Positions 8,696 to 16,798 of a stretch of DNA of 64,000 nucleotides are shown here, in pieces. The notes below the pieces were generated by a model. It saw nothing but the letters and a program-made list of their open reading frames with translations. It was not told where the DNA came from and did no database searches. Made by a program: the position numbers and the translations under genes. Where the stretch lies: the NCBI RefSeq assembly GCF_000165465.1, contig NC_017455.1, positions 868,001-932,000 of the forward strand, read 5' to 3'. Position 1 is the first letter of the stretch. Each line of letters opens with the position of its first letter. This stretch comes from Halanaerobium praevalens DSM 2228. Its GTDB lineage: Bacteria > Bacillota > Halanaerobiia > Halanaerobiales > Halanaerobiaceae.

Positions 8696-9994
8696 ATGGT
8701 TAAAATAAAAAATATTATTCCAAATTCTACCGCTGCTAAAGCTGGCTTAAAAACTGGTGATAAAATAATTACTATTAATAATCAAAAAATTAATGATTAT
8801 ATAGATTATTTATATCAAATTTCAGAATCTATTATCAGATTAGAAATTGAAAATAAAGCTGGTCAGAAAAAAAATATTGAATTAGAAAGAAAACTTGGAG
8901 AAAAATTAGGGATAGAATTTAAAGAAATAGTATTTGATGGACTTAAACAGTGCAAAAATAATTGTGTTTTTTGTTTTGTCAAACAACAACCAGCAAATAT
9001 GCGCCAAAGTTTAAATCAAATGGATGATGATTATCGTTTTTCTTTTTTACAGGGAAGTTTTGTTACTTTAACTAATCTTAAAGATAAAGAAATTGCTAGA
9101 ATAATTGATTTAAATTTAAGTCCAATAAATATTTCAGTTCATACTACTAGACCTGATTTAAGGGTCCAAATGATGAAAAATCCTAAAGCAGCAGAGATTA
9201 ATAGGCTTTTAAAACTTTTCCAAAAGCATAATATTCAATTTAATACCCAAATTGTACTTTGTCCTGGCTATAATGATCAGGCTGAGCTGGACAGAACATT
9301 AGAAGATTTATTAAGCTTTTATCCTCAGATTTTATCGATTGGAATTGTTCCAGTTGGCTTAACTAAACATAGAGCTGGACTTAGTGATTTGAGAACTTTA
9401 ACTAAAAAAGAAATGAGCGATTCTTTAAAACAGATAAAGTATTGGCAAAAACAGTCTCATAAATTATATGGTGAAAATATAATTTATGCAGCTGATGAAT
9501 TTTATTTAACCACTGATTATCAAATTCCAAGTTATCAAGCTTATAATGATTTTCCGCAATTGGAAAATGGTATTGGATTAACTGCTTTAACTAATAAAGA
9601 GATGGATAATATTTCTTTTCCAGACTCTTTAAAATCCAAAAAAAAATTTGCTCTAATTACTTCTGTTTTAGGGAAAAAAGCTTTAACTGGATTTATCAAA
9701 AAAACTCAGAATATAAAAAACTGTGATTTTGAAATAAAAGTAGTATCTAATTCATTTTTTGGTAAAACAGTTACAGTTACTGGGCTTTTAACTGCTCAAG
9801 ATTTGAAAACTAAAATTAAGAAGTTAAAAATAGAAAAATATGATAAAATTTTTATTCCCCAAATTGTACTAAATGATCAACTCAGATTTTTGGATGGAAT
9901 AAAAAAAGAAGAATTTTTAGAAGAATTATCTGATTATCAAATATATTTTATAAAAAATATTAAAGAAATTATGGAGGTGATTAAAAATGGCTAA
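8696..9994 (+). CDS. DUF512 protein with PDZ and radical-SAM-like domain
   Basis: The 432-residue protein begins with a PDZ-like segment (IPNSTAAKAGLKTGDKI), then has CKNNCVFC, a CX3CX2C motif typical of radical SAM Fe-S binding (about residue 83), followed by a C-terminal DUF512 region. The enzymatic reaction is unknown to me. Start ATG 8696 follows AGGAGG at 8680-8685; the upstream in-frame ATG 8675 lies before that site. It overlaps der by eight bases. A DUF512 gene directly before der is a conserved Firmicute pair, hinting at a role in ribosome or RNA maturation; that role is inference. Confidence 0.85.
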   Translation: MVKIKNIIPNSTAAKAGLKTGDKIITINNQKINDYIDYLYQISESIIRLEIENKAGQKKNIELERKLGEKLGIEFKEIVFDGLKQCKNNCVFCFVKQQPANMRQSLNQMDDDYRFSFLQGSFVTLTNLKDKEIARIIDLNLSPINISVHTTRPDLRVQMMKNPKAAEINRLLKLFQKHNIQFNTQIVLCPGYNDQAELDRTLEDLLSFYPQILSIGIVPVGLTKHRAGLSDLRTLTKKEMSDSLKQIKYWQKQSHKLYGENIIYAADEFYLTTDYQIPSYQAYNDFPQLENGIGLTALTNKEMDNISFPDSLKSKKKFALITSVLGKKALTGFIKKTQNIKNCDFEIKVVSNSFFGKTVTVTGLLTAQDLKTKIKKLKIEKYDKIFIPQIVLNDQLRFLDGIKKEEFLEELSDYQIYFIKNIKEIMEVIKNG

Positions 9995-11303
9995 ATCTAC
10001 AGTAGCAATTGTAGGCCGACCTAATGTTGGTAAATCAACCCTTTTTAATAGACTGGTTGGAGGACGCAGAGCTATAGTTGAAGGTGAACCAAATGTTACT
10101 CGCGATAGAATTTATGGTGAAACTGAGTGGCTAGGCAAAAAATTTAATGTTATTGATACAGGTGGAATTGTTCTTCATGATAATGATAAAATAAAAAACC
10201 AAATAAAATATCAGGCAGAAATAGCTATGGAAGAAGCAGATTTAATTTTATTTGTAGTAGACTCTAGAACCGGAATGACTGGAGTAGATGAAGATATAGC
10301 TCAACTTTTATATAGGACAAATAAAGAAGTTATTTTAGTTGTCAATAAAGTTGAAGATTTTTCTAATCAAGAAGAAATTGGTTGGGAATTTTATTCACTT
10401 GGTTTTGGGACTCCATTTCTTATTTCAGCTGAACATGGTAAAAATACAGGTCAATTATTAGATCAAGTTAAAGCAAATTTACCAGAAATTGAAACTGAAG
10501 AAGATGATGATGATAAAATTAATATAGCAGTAATTGGTAAGCCAAATGTTGGTAAATCTAGTTTAGTTAACCATTTAATTGGTAAAAAAAGAGTAATTGT
10601 TAGTGATATGCCAGGAACAACTAGAGATGCAGTTGATACTATGATTAAATGGAAAGATATTAGTTTTAACTTTATCGATACAGCTGGTTTAAGACGAAAA
10701 TCTCGAGTTAAAGAAGATGTTGAATATTATAGTAATTTAAGAGCTTTAAGATCAGTTGATAGAGCTGATGCTGTTTTAATGATGATTGATGCTCAAGAAG
10801 GAGTAACAGATCAAGATAAGAAAATAGCAGGTTATGCTCATGATGAAGGTAAGGCAATGGTAATAGCTATTAATAAATGGGATCTAATGGAAAAGGATTC
10901 AGGAACAATGGATAGATATACTGATGAAGTTTATTATCAACTTAAATTTTTAAACTATGTTCCAGTTACTTATATTTCGGCTTTAACTGGAGAAAGAATA
11001 GATGAACTTTTATCACTGCTTGAGTTTGTAGTTGATCAGAGTAATCTTAGGGTTAAAACTGGAATTTTAAATGAGGTTATTTCAGAAGCGGTTCAATTAC
11101 GTGAGCCACCAAGTAGAAAAGGAAAAAGACTCAAAATTTATTATGGAAGTCAAGTTGGAATTAAACCACCAACATTTGTTTTCTTTGTTAATGATCCTAA
11201 TTTAATGCATTTTGCTTATCAAAGATATTTAGAAAATGTGCTCAGGGAAGCTTTTGGTTATGTTGGTAACCCTATGCACTTTAAATTAAAACAACGTAAT
11301 TAG
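9987..11303 (+). CDS. der: Ribosome-associated GTPase Der (EngA)
   Basis: Der is needed for assembly of the 50S subunit. It is the only GTPase family with two tandem G domains, both visible: P-loops GRPNVGKSTLF (residue 9 on) and GKPNVGKSSLV (about 185), with DTGG/DTAG switch motifs and NKVE/NKWD. A KH-like domain ends the protein, with the typical REPPSRKGKRLKIYY. The length of 438 matches the family. The start ATG overlaps the end of the DUF512 gene, with ATGGAGGTGA as ribosome-binding site. Confidence 0.98.
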   Translation: MAKSTVAIVGRPNVGKSTLFNRLVGGRRAIVEGEPNVTRDRIYGETEWLGKKFNVIDTGGIVLHDNDKIKNQIKYQAEIAMEEADLILFVVDSRTGMTGVDEDIAQLLYRTNKEVILVVNKVEDFSNQEEIGWEFYSLGFGTPFLISAEHGKNTGQLLDQVKANLPEIETEEDDDDKINIAVIGKPNVGKSSLVNHLIGKKRVIVSDMPGTTRDAVDTMIKWKDISFNFIDTAGLRRKSRVKEDVEYYSNLRALRSVDRADAVLMMIDAQEGVTDQDKKIAGYAHDEGKAMVIAINKWDLMEKDSGTMDRYTDEVYYQLKFLNYVPVTYISALTGERIDELLSLLEFVVDQSNLRVKTGILNEVISEAVQLREPPSRKGKRLKIYYGSQVGIKPPTFVFFVNDPNLMHFAYQRYLENVLREAFGYVGNPMHFKLKQRN

Positions 11304-11312
11304 GAGGGTTTT

Positions 11313-11930
11313 ATGAGGATATTAATAGCAATATTTATTAGTTATTTAATTGGCTCAATTCCATCTGGTTTTCTTTTAACTAAATATGTTATGAGAAAAG
11401 ATGTTCGGCAATATGGTAGTGGTAATATTGGGGCTACTAATGTTGCCCGAGTTATGGGCTTGAAATCTGGAATCTTAGTTGCAATTTTTGATATACTAAA
11501 AGGTTATTTAGGAGTATTAGTTGGGCAGTTAATTATTGGAAACAGCCTATCAATAGCTATTTTATTAGTTGCAGTAACAGCTATTGCAGGTCATGATTGG
11601 TCAATATTTTTAGGTTTTTCTGGGGGTAAAGGAGTAGCTACTACCTTTGGAGTTATTTTAAGGCTCTATCCACTAGCTTTTTTAATTTATGCTTTAATCT
11701 GGCTTTTATTAGTACTTACTACTAGATATGTTTCTTTAGGCTCAATAATTGGCTCAATGTCTCTTCCTTTGACTCTTTATTTTAGTAGTTATGATTCAAA
11801 AAATATTTTCTTTGCCGCTTTATTATCAATATTTGTAATGTATACTCACCGAGAAAATATAAAAAGATTATTAAAAGGCGAAGAAAATAGAATGGATCCA
11901 GATAAATTAGGAAAGAGTGGTAAAAAATAA
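11313..11930 (+). CDS. plsY: Acyl-phosphate glycerol-3-phosphate acyltransferase PlsY
   Basis: PlsY transfers the acyl group from acyl-phosphate (made by PlsX) to glycerol-3-phosphate. The 205-residue membrane protein has several hydrophobic helices and the conserved loops IGSIPSGFLL, GSGNIGATNVARVMG (about residues 36-50) and GFSGGKGVATTFG (about 103-115). Its stop codon overlaps the gpsA start by one base, so the acceptor supplier GpsA and PlsY are probably co-translated. The basic C-terminal tail is likely cytoplasmic. Confidence 0.96.
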   Translation: MRILIAIFISYLIGSIPSGFLLTKYVMRKDVRQYGSGNIGATNVARVMGLKSGILVAIFDILKGYLGVLVGQLIIGNSLSIAILLVAVTAIAGHDWSIFLGFSGGKGVATTFGVILRLYPLAFLIYALIWLLLVLTTRYVSLGSIIGSMSLPLTLYFSSYDSKNIFFAALLSIFVMYTHRENIKRLLKGEENRMDPDKLGKSGKK

Positions 11931-12961
11931 TGAATTCTAAGATTACAGTAATTGGAGCTGGTAGCTGGGGAACAGCTCTAGCTAATTTACTAGCTAATAA
12001 TGGTGAAAATGTTGAAATATATGCTCGAGATAAAGAAGTAGTTAAGACAATTAATCAGCAAAATTATAATTTTAAATATTTTCCTGATATTAAATTAAAC
12101 ACCAATTTAACTGCTGTTAATAATTTAAAAAAGTCTTTAAAGGAAACTGAGCTAGTTGTTATTTCAGTTCCTACTCAAGCTTTAAGTGGGCTTTTAGAAC
12201 ATTTACAGAAGTTTTTAACAACCAATACAATTATTGTTTCTACTGCTAAAGGCATAGAAGAAAATTCTTTTCAAACTAACTCTCAAATGATAAAAGAAGC
12301 TGGTTTTGAAAATGTAGTAGTTTTGTCTGGACCTACTCATGCAGAAGAAGTGATGACTGAATTACCTACTGCAATTGTAGCTGCTGCTAAAAACAAAAAA
12401 ATAGCTGAAAAAGTTCAGAGCATTTTTATGTCCAAATATTTTAGAGTTTATACTAATCCTGATGTTAAAGGGGTAGAACTTGGTGGTGCTTTAAAAAATG
12501 TAATTGCTGTAGCAAGTGGTATTTGTGATGGACTTGATTTTGGTGATAACACTAGAGCAGCTTTAATAACTAGAGCTTTAAATGAAATGAGTCATTTTGT
12601 TGAATATCAAGGTGCTAAAAATGTTACCCTTGCTGGTTTATCAGGGATGGGAGATCTAGTTGTGACTTGTACAAGCATGCATAGTCGCAACAGACGCTTT
12701 GGAATTGAGATTGGTAAAGGCAAAAACATTTTAGAAGCCAAAGAAAAAGTTAATCAGGTTGTAGAAGGAGTCAAAACTACTCGAGCTATTTACAAGTGGT
12801 TAAATTCCAATGAAATTGAATTAGAAATGCCAATAACAGAGCAAGTTTACCAAGTTCTGTTTAATGATAAAGACCCTCGTCAAGCAGTAGAAGAGTTGAT
12901 GTTGAGAACTAAAAAACATGAAATGGAGTTATTAGTTGATAACTCTTTGTGGGATCTCTAA
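11930..12961 (+). CDS. gpsA: Glycerol-3-phosphate dehydrogenase [NAD(P)+]
   Basis: GpsA makes sn-glycerol-3-phosphate, the backbone for PlsY. The 343-residue protein has the N-terminal Rossmann motif GAGSWGTALA (residues 7-16), STAKGIE (about 105), GPTHAEEV and the catalytic-lysine region ELGGALKNVIAVASG (about 185-199), then the helix RFGIEIGKG. It starts inside the last base of plsY. The plsY-gpsA order after der is standard in Firmicutes. Confidence 0.97.
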   Translation: MNSKITVIGAGSWGTALANLLANNGENVEIYARDKEVVKTINQQNYNFKYFPDIKLNTNLTAVNNLKKSLKETELVVISVPTQALSGLLEHLQKFLTTNTIIVSTAKGIEENSFQTNSQMIKEAGFENVVVLSGPTHAEEVMTELPTAIVAAAKNKKIAEKVQSIFMSKYFRVYTNPDVKGVELGGALKNVIAVASGICDGLDFGDNTRAALITRALNEMSHFVEYQGAKNVTLAGLSGMGDLVVTCTSMHSRNRRFGIEIGKGKNILEAKEKVNQVVEGVKTTRAIYKWLNSNEIELEMPITEQVYQVLFNDKDPRQAVEELMLRTKKHEMELLVDNSLWDL

Positions 12962-12979
12962 AAACTTTTAGATTTTTCT

Positions 12980-13008
12980 TTGCTTAAGCAGGAAATAACT
13001 GTTATAAA
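12980..13008 (+). promoter_or_regulatory. Predicted promoter for the HU gene
   Basis: TTGCTT (12980-12985) and TATAAA (13003-13008), 17 bases apart, precede the HU gene by about 57 bases. HU is usually abundant and separately transcribed. Confidence 0.5.
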
Positions 13009-13064
13009 GCGAATATTTAATATTGGTAACAAAACTTAAACTTTAAAAAGGGGGTGAGTTTTAT

Positions 13065-13364
13065 ATGACTAAGAATGAACTTATTGATGTAGTAGCTGAA
13101 AAAACTGGTGTTACTAAAAAGGATACAGGAGAAGTAGTTAACGAAACTATTGATACTATCATGAATTATTTGAAATCTGAAGCTAAAAAAGATGAAGATA
13201 ATCGTGATAATGTACAGTTAATTGGTTTTGGTACTTTTGAAGTAAAAGATAGAAGTGCTCGTAAAGGGCGTAATCCTCAAACTGGAGAAGAACTTCAAAT
13301 TCCAGCACGTAAAGTACCTGTATTTAGAAGCGGTAAATCTTTTAAAGAAACCGTTGATGTTTAA
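13065..13364 (+). CDS. hup: DNA-binding protein HU
   Basis: HU is a small DNA-bending nucleoid protein. The 99 residues include the dimerisation helices from MTKNELIDVVAEKTG, the core QLIGFGTFEVKDRSARKGRNPQTGEE and the C-terminal IPARKVPVFRSGKSFK. It is slightly longer than the usual 90 residues because of a charged insertion (KKDEDNRDN, about residues 45-53) before the beta arm. The ribosome-binding site GGGGGTGA is strong. Position after gpsA is conserved in Firmicutes (the hbs/spoIVA region), but no spoIVA is present here. Confidence 0.97.
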   Translation: MTKNELIDVVAEKTGVTKKDTGEVVNETIDTIMNYLKSEAKKDEDNRDNVQLIGFGTFEVKDRSARKGRNPQTGEELQIPARKVPVFRSGKSFKETVDV

Positions 13365-13376
13365 GCTTTAATATTA

Positions 13377-13415
13377 ATTAGAAGAAGAACCGGTTAAACC
13401 GGTTCTTCTTCTAAT
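13377..13415 (+). terminator. Perfect 19-bp inverted repeat after hup
   Basis: The two arms from 13377 and from 13397 are perfectly complementary over 19 bases with a single-base centre, built on AAGAACCGGTT. There is no T run after it, but a second hairpin with one follows immediately. It may be a terminator stem, an mRNA 3'-end stabiliser or a protein-binding palindrome. Confidence 0.6.
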
Positions 13416-13417
13416 AT

Positions 13418-13475
13418 AAAAATTACTTTATTTCTGTTTTTGTTTAAAGCAGAAATAAGGTAATTTTTCTTTTTT
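13418..13475 (+). terminator. Second long hairpin with T tract after hup
   Basis: AAAAATTACTTTATTTCTG (13418-13436) pairs with CAGAAATAAGGTAATTTTT (13450-13468), 19 pairs with one G-T, and runs into a T-rich tract at 13464-13475. This is the likely transcription stop for hup. Confidence 0.8.
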
Positions 13476-13562
13476 GCAGGAAATTATTCAGTTAACTAGA
13501 AATTTACTATTAGATACTTAGAATAAATTTAAAAATACTAAATAATTTAAGGAGGCAAAATA

Positions 13563-14378
13563 ATGAATCAGATTACTCTAGGTTTACAATCAATAATTGT
13601 TGATTATGGAATGAAATTTGCTTTAGCTTTAGCTTTATTAGTTGTTGGTTTATTTGTAATCAAATTTACTATTAAATTAATAGAAAAAAATATTCAGGGT
13701 AAATTTGAAAGAACCTTAACTGGTTTTTTAATGTCAATAACAAGAGCTGTTTTATTAATCTTGTTATTTATATCTATTGCTTCAACTATTGGAATTGAAG
13801 TTACTTCATTTGTTGCTGTTTTAGGTGCAGCTTCTTTTGCTGTTGGTTTTGCTTTACAAGGAAGTTTATCTAATTTTGCTGGTGGAGTTTTATTACTTAT
13901 GTTTAGACCTTTTACTGCTGGTGACACTATAGAAGTAGCTGGTCATAAAGGTAAAGTACATGAGATACAGATTCTTTATACTATTATTATTACATTTGAT
14001 AACAAAAAAATTATGATTCCAAATAGTAATATTTCAAGTAGTAGTATTACTAATTTTTCAGCAATGGATAAAAGAAGAGTTGATCTTAATTTTGGTATTG
14101 GTTATGATGATGATTTTCATAAAGCGATAGCTATTTTAAAAGACTTAGCAGCTAAACATCAATTAATTTTAGATGAACCAGAACCAATTATTAGAGTTGC
14201 TGAGCATGCTGGTAGTTCAGTTAATATTGATTGCAAAGTATGGGTTAAAGCTCCCGATTATTGGACAGTTTATTATGATTTACATGAAGAGGTAAAAGAT
14301 GCTTTTGATGAAGCCAATATTGGTATTCCTTATCCTCAGTTAGATGTTCATTTTGATAAGGAGACGAAACTATGTTAG
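13563..14378 (+). CDS. mscS: Small-conductance mechanosensitive channel MscS
   Basis: MscS opens under membrane tension and releases solutes on hypo-osmotic shock, an important safety valve for a halophile. The 271-residue protein has three N-terminal hydrophobic helices, the pore helix with the Ala/Gly-rich pattern GAASFAVGFALQGSLSNFAGG (about residues 92-112), the typical FRPFTAGDTIEV and a cytoplasmic beta domain with MIPNSNI. Its end overlaps the photolyase start by seven bases, suggesting coupled expression. Confidence 0.94.
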   Translation: MNQITLGLQSIIVDYGMKFALALALLVVGLFVIKFTIKLIEKNIQGKFERTLTGFLMSITRAVLLILLFISIASTIGIEVTSFVAVLGAASFAVGFALQGSLSNFAGGVLLLMFRPFTAGDTIEVAGHKGKVHEIQILYTIIITFDNKKIMIPNSNISSSSITNFSAMDKRRVDLNFGIGYDDDFHKAIAILKDLAAKHQLILDEPEPIIRVAEHAGSSVNIDCKVWVKAPDYWTVYYDLHEEVKDAFDEANIGIPYPQLDVHFDKETKLC

Positions 14379-15736
14379 TTAATAAAAAAAGAATAGAAAA
14401 AATTAACAAGTCTCAGTTAAAGAAAGGGGAATTTGTAGCTTATTGGATGCAAGCATCACCAAGATTGGAATATAATCAGGCTTTAGGTTATGCTATTGAA
14501 AAAGCAAATGAATTAAATCAGCCTCTCTTAATTTTTTTCTTAATTGATGCTAAATTTCCAGAAGCAAAAACTGCTCATTTTAAATTTATGCTTCAGGGAT
14601 TAAAAGAGCTAAAAACTAAGTTGAAAAATGAGGATTTTAATTTTTATCTGATAGATTATAATAAATTAGAAGATATTAAGCAAATAACTAAAAAAGCCTC
14701 TTTGCTTATAAGTGAAAAAGCATATTTAAAACATCTAAGAAAATGGAAAAATCAAGTTGCAGCCAAAGTAAAAATTCCTTTTTACTTAGTTGAAAGTAAC
14801 CTTATTTGTCCAATTGAAGAAGTAAGTGATAAAGAAGAATATGCAGCTTATACTATTCGTAAAAAAATAAATAAGATTAAAAATGAATATTTAAAAGAAT
14901 ATCAACTTCAAAGGCTAAAAAATAAGAATAAAATTGAATTTGAAAATAAAAATTTAAAATTTGTTAAAAATTTGAATCAGTATTTAGAAAATAAAAATTT
15001 CGAATTACAACAGGACCTTAGCGATCATTTTAGAGGTGGTTATAAAGCAGCTAAATTAAAGTTAAATGATTTTTTGAAAAACAAATTAAAAGATTATGAA
15101 GAAAAAAGAAATATTCCTCACTTGAATTTTCAATCTGATCTAAGTCCCTATTTACACTTTGGGCAAATAGCTGCACAAGAGATTGCTTTAGCAGCTTTAA
15201 ATTCTGAATATGATGAAAAAAGTTTTTTGGAAGAATTAATAGTTAGACGTGAATTAGCATTTAATTTTGTTTATTATAATCAAAATTATGATGGCTCACT
15301 AAAAGATATTTTATATGATTGGGCTTATCAGAGTTTAATGGAGCATCAAGCAGATGAGAGAGAATATCTTTATACTTATCAAGAATTAGAAAATGCTAAA
15401 ACTCATGATAAATACTGGAATGCAGCTCAAAAAGAAATGCTTTTAACTGGTAAAATGCATAATTATATGCGCATGTATTGGGGTAAAAAAATATTAGAAT
15501 GGAATTCAGATCCAGAAGAGGCTTATCAATGGGCTTTGAAACTGAATAACAAATATTCTTTAGATGGCAGAGATGCTAATAGTTATGCTGGAGTTGCTTG
15601 GATTTTTAGTAAGCATGATCGTGCTTGGAAAGAAAGAAAAATTTTTGGTAAGGTGCGTTATATGAATGCAGCTGGGCTTGAACGTAAATTTGAAATGGAA
15701 AAGTATATAGCTAAAATTAATGAACTTACTAATTAA
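14372..15736 (+). CDS. Class II CPD deoxyribodipyrimidine photolyase
   Basis: The 454-residue flavoprotein repairs UV-induced cyclobutane pyrimidine dimers with light. Class II features are VAYWMQASPRLEYNQAL near the N-terminus, LSPYLHFGQIA, and the C-terminal flavin/DNA-binding stretch with MRMYWGKKILEW, LDGRDANSYAGVAWIFSKHDRAW and GKVRYMNAAGLERKF. Class II enzymes differ from E. coli PhrB and are patchily distributed in bacteria. It starts inside the end of mscS. A photolyase in an otherwise anaerobe-like genome implies life in shallow, sunlit brine at some time (inference). Confidence 0.95.
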   Translation: MLVNKKRIEKINKSQLKKGEFVAYWMQASPRLEYNQALGYAIEKANELNQPLLIFFLIDAKFPEAKTAHFKFMLQGLKELKTKLKNEDFNFYLIDYNKLEDIKQITKKASLLISEKAYLKHLRKWKNQVAAKVKIPFYLVESNLICPIEEVSDKEEYAAYTIRKKINKIKNEYLKEYQLQRLKNKNKIEFENKNLKFVKNLNQYLENKNFELQQDLSDHFRGGYKAAKLKLNDFLKNKLKDYEEKRNIPHLNFQSDLSPYLHFGQIAAQEIALAALNSEYDEKSFLEELIVRRELAFNFVYYNQNYDGSLKDILYDWAYQSLMEHQADEREYLYTYQELENAKTHDKYWNAAQKEMLLTGKMHNYMRMYWGKKILEWNSDPEEAYQWALKLNNKYSLDGRDANSYAGVAWIFSKHDRAWKERKIFGKVRYMNAAGLERKFEMEKYIAKINELTN

Positions 15737-15821
15737 GTTTTAAAAAAGGATATTAAGATTCATTGTTGAATAAATAATAGTAGTAAGGTAAATTTATAAA
15801 AAATAAATTGGAGGTAATTTA

Positions 15822-16337
15822 ATGTTAAAAGAAAGTATAGCAAAAGCTCTTAACCAACAAATTAATGCGGAATTATATTCAGCCTATTTATACCAGTCTA
15901 TGGCTGCTTATTTTGAAGATAAAAGTTTAGCTGGTTTTGCAAATTGGATGGATCTGCAGGCAGAAGAAGAAATGGCTCATGCTCGTAAAATTTATGATTT
16001 TGTAAATGAAAGAGGTGGGCGAGTTATTTTAGAAGGGATTGAAAAACCAAAAAGTAGTTGGGAATCTCAACTTGATGTTTTTAAAGAATCTTTAGCTCAC
16101 GAAGAAAAAATAACTGCAATGATTAATGATTTGGTTTCTTTAGCTGCTGCTGAAAAAGATTATGCGACTCACTCATTTTTACAGTGGTTTGTTGATGAAC
16201 AAGTAGAAGAAGAAGATACAGTTGGAGAAATTGTTGATAAATTAGAATTAATTGGTGATTCAACTCAGGGCTTATTTATGATGGATGATAAATTAGCAGC
16301 TAGAGTTACAGAACCTTCTACAACAGATACTGAATAA
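15822..16337 (+). CDS. ftnA: Non-haem ferritin
   Basis: A 171-residue four-helix ferritin that oxidises and stores iron. Ferroxidase ligands are visible: Glu in INAELYSAYLYQSM (about residue 17), the EEEMAHARK motif (about 49-57) and the later QWFVDEQVEEE. The ribosome-binding site is GGAGG, eight bases before ATG 15822. It is transcribed alone: a weak terminator hairpin follows. It stores iron and protects against oxidative damage together with the neighbouring photolyase in a stress-related stretch. I could not identify a Fur or PerR box with confidence. Confidence 0.95.
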   Translation: MLKESIAKALNQQINAELYSAYLYQSMAAYFEDKSLAGFANWMDLQAEEEMAHARKIYDFVNERGGRVILEGIEKPKSSWESQLDVFKESLAHEEKITAMINDLVSLAAAEKDYATHSFLQWFVDEQVEEEDTVGEIVDKLELIGDSTQGLFMMDDKLAARVTEPSTTDTE

Positions 16338-16344
16338 AAAACTG

Positions 16345-16380
16345 AGAGATATATCTAGAAAATGGTAGATATATCTCTTT
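16345..16380 (+). terminator. Terminator hairpin after ferritin
   Basis: AGAGATATATCTA (16345-16357) pairs perfectly with TAGATATATCTCT (16366-16378) and is followed by a short T run. Confidence 0.65.
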
Positions 16381-16422
16381 AATTACTTAAACTAATCTAT
16401 TTTAGAGTTTGGAGGTTAAAAA

Positions 16423-16728
16423 ATGGGGTTATTAGATACAATTAAATCTATTTTTAGCGGTAATCAAAATAAAAAAATAATTGATTTTTATGTTGAAGAT
16501 AAGCAATGTTCAAAGCAAATGAAATTATTATTTAGAAAAAGTTATGATATTCAAAAAGTTTATGCTGAAGACCGTGAAGCTGATTATGAAATAAAAAAGG
16601 TTATTGTTTGTGATAATTGCTATAATAAAATTGATCTCCACTTAGAATTTGATAAAAGGTATAATATAATTAATCAAGAAATTAAAAGTGGGAAAATCAT
16701 TAGTAAAGAAGAGTTTGAAAAAAATTAA
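16423..16728 (+). CDS. Small unknown protein with CxxC motif
   Basis: I do not recognise this 101-residue protein. It starts at ATG 16423 behind GGAGG. The N-terminus is a short amphipathic stretch (MGLLDTIKSIFSG), there is one Cys in KQCSKQMK (about residue 29), then a pair in VCDNCYNK (about 65-68), and a Lys/Glu-rich C-terminus. It has no membrane segment or signal peptide. The three cysteines could form part of a metal site. Codon use is like its neighbours. It stands between ferritin and the amidohydrolase as a probable single-gene unit. Confidence 0.75.
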   Translation: MGLLDTIKSIFSGNQNKKIIDFYVEDKQCSKQMKLLFRKSYDIQKVYAEDREADYEIKKVIVCDNCYNKIDLHLEFDKRYNIINQEIKSGKIISKEEFEKN

Positions 16729-16798
16729 ATATTTATTTAAGTTTTATTTTAAATTTATATTAATCTTTTAATAAATTTTATTTGAGAGGATGTATATA

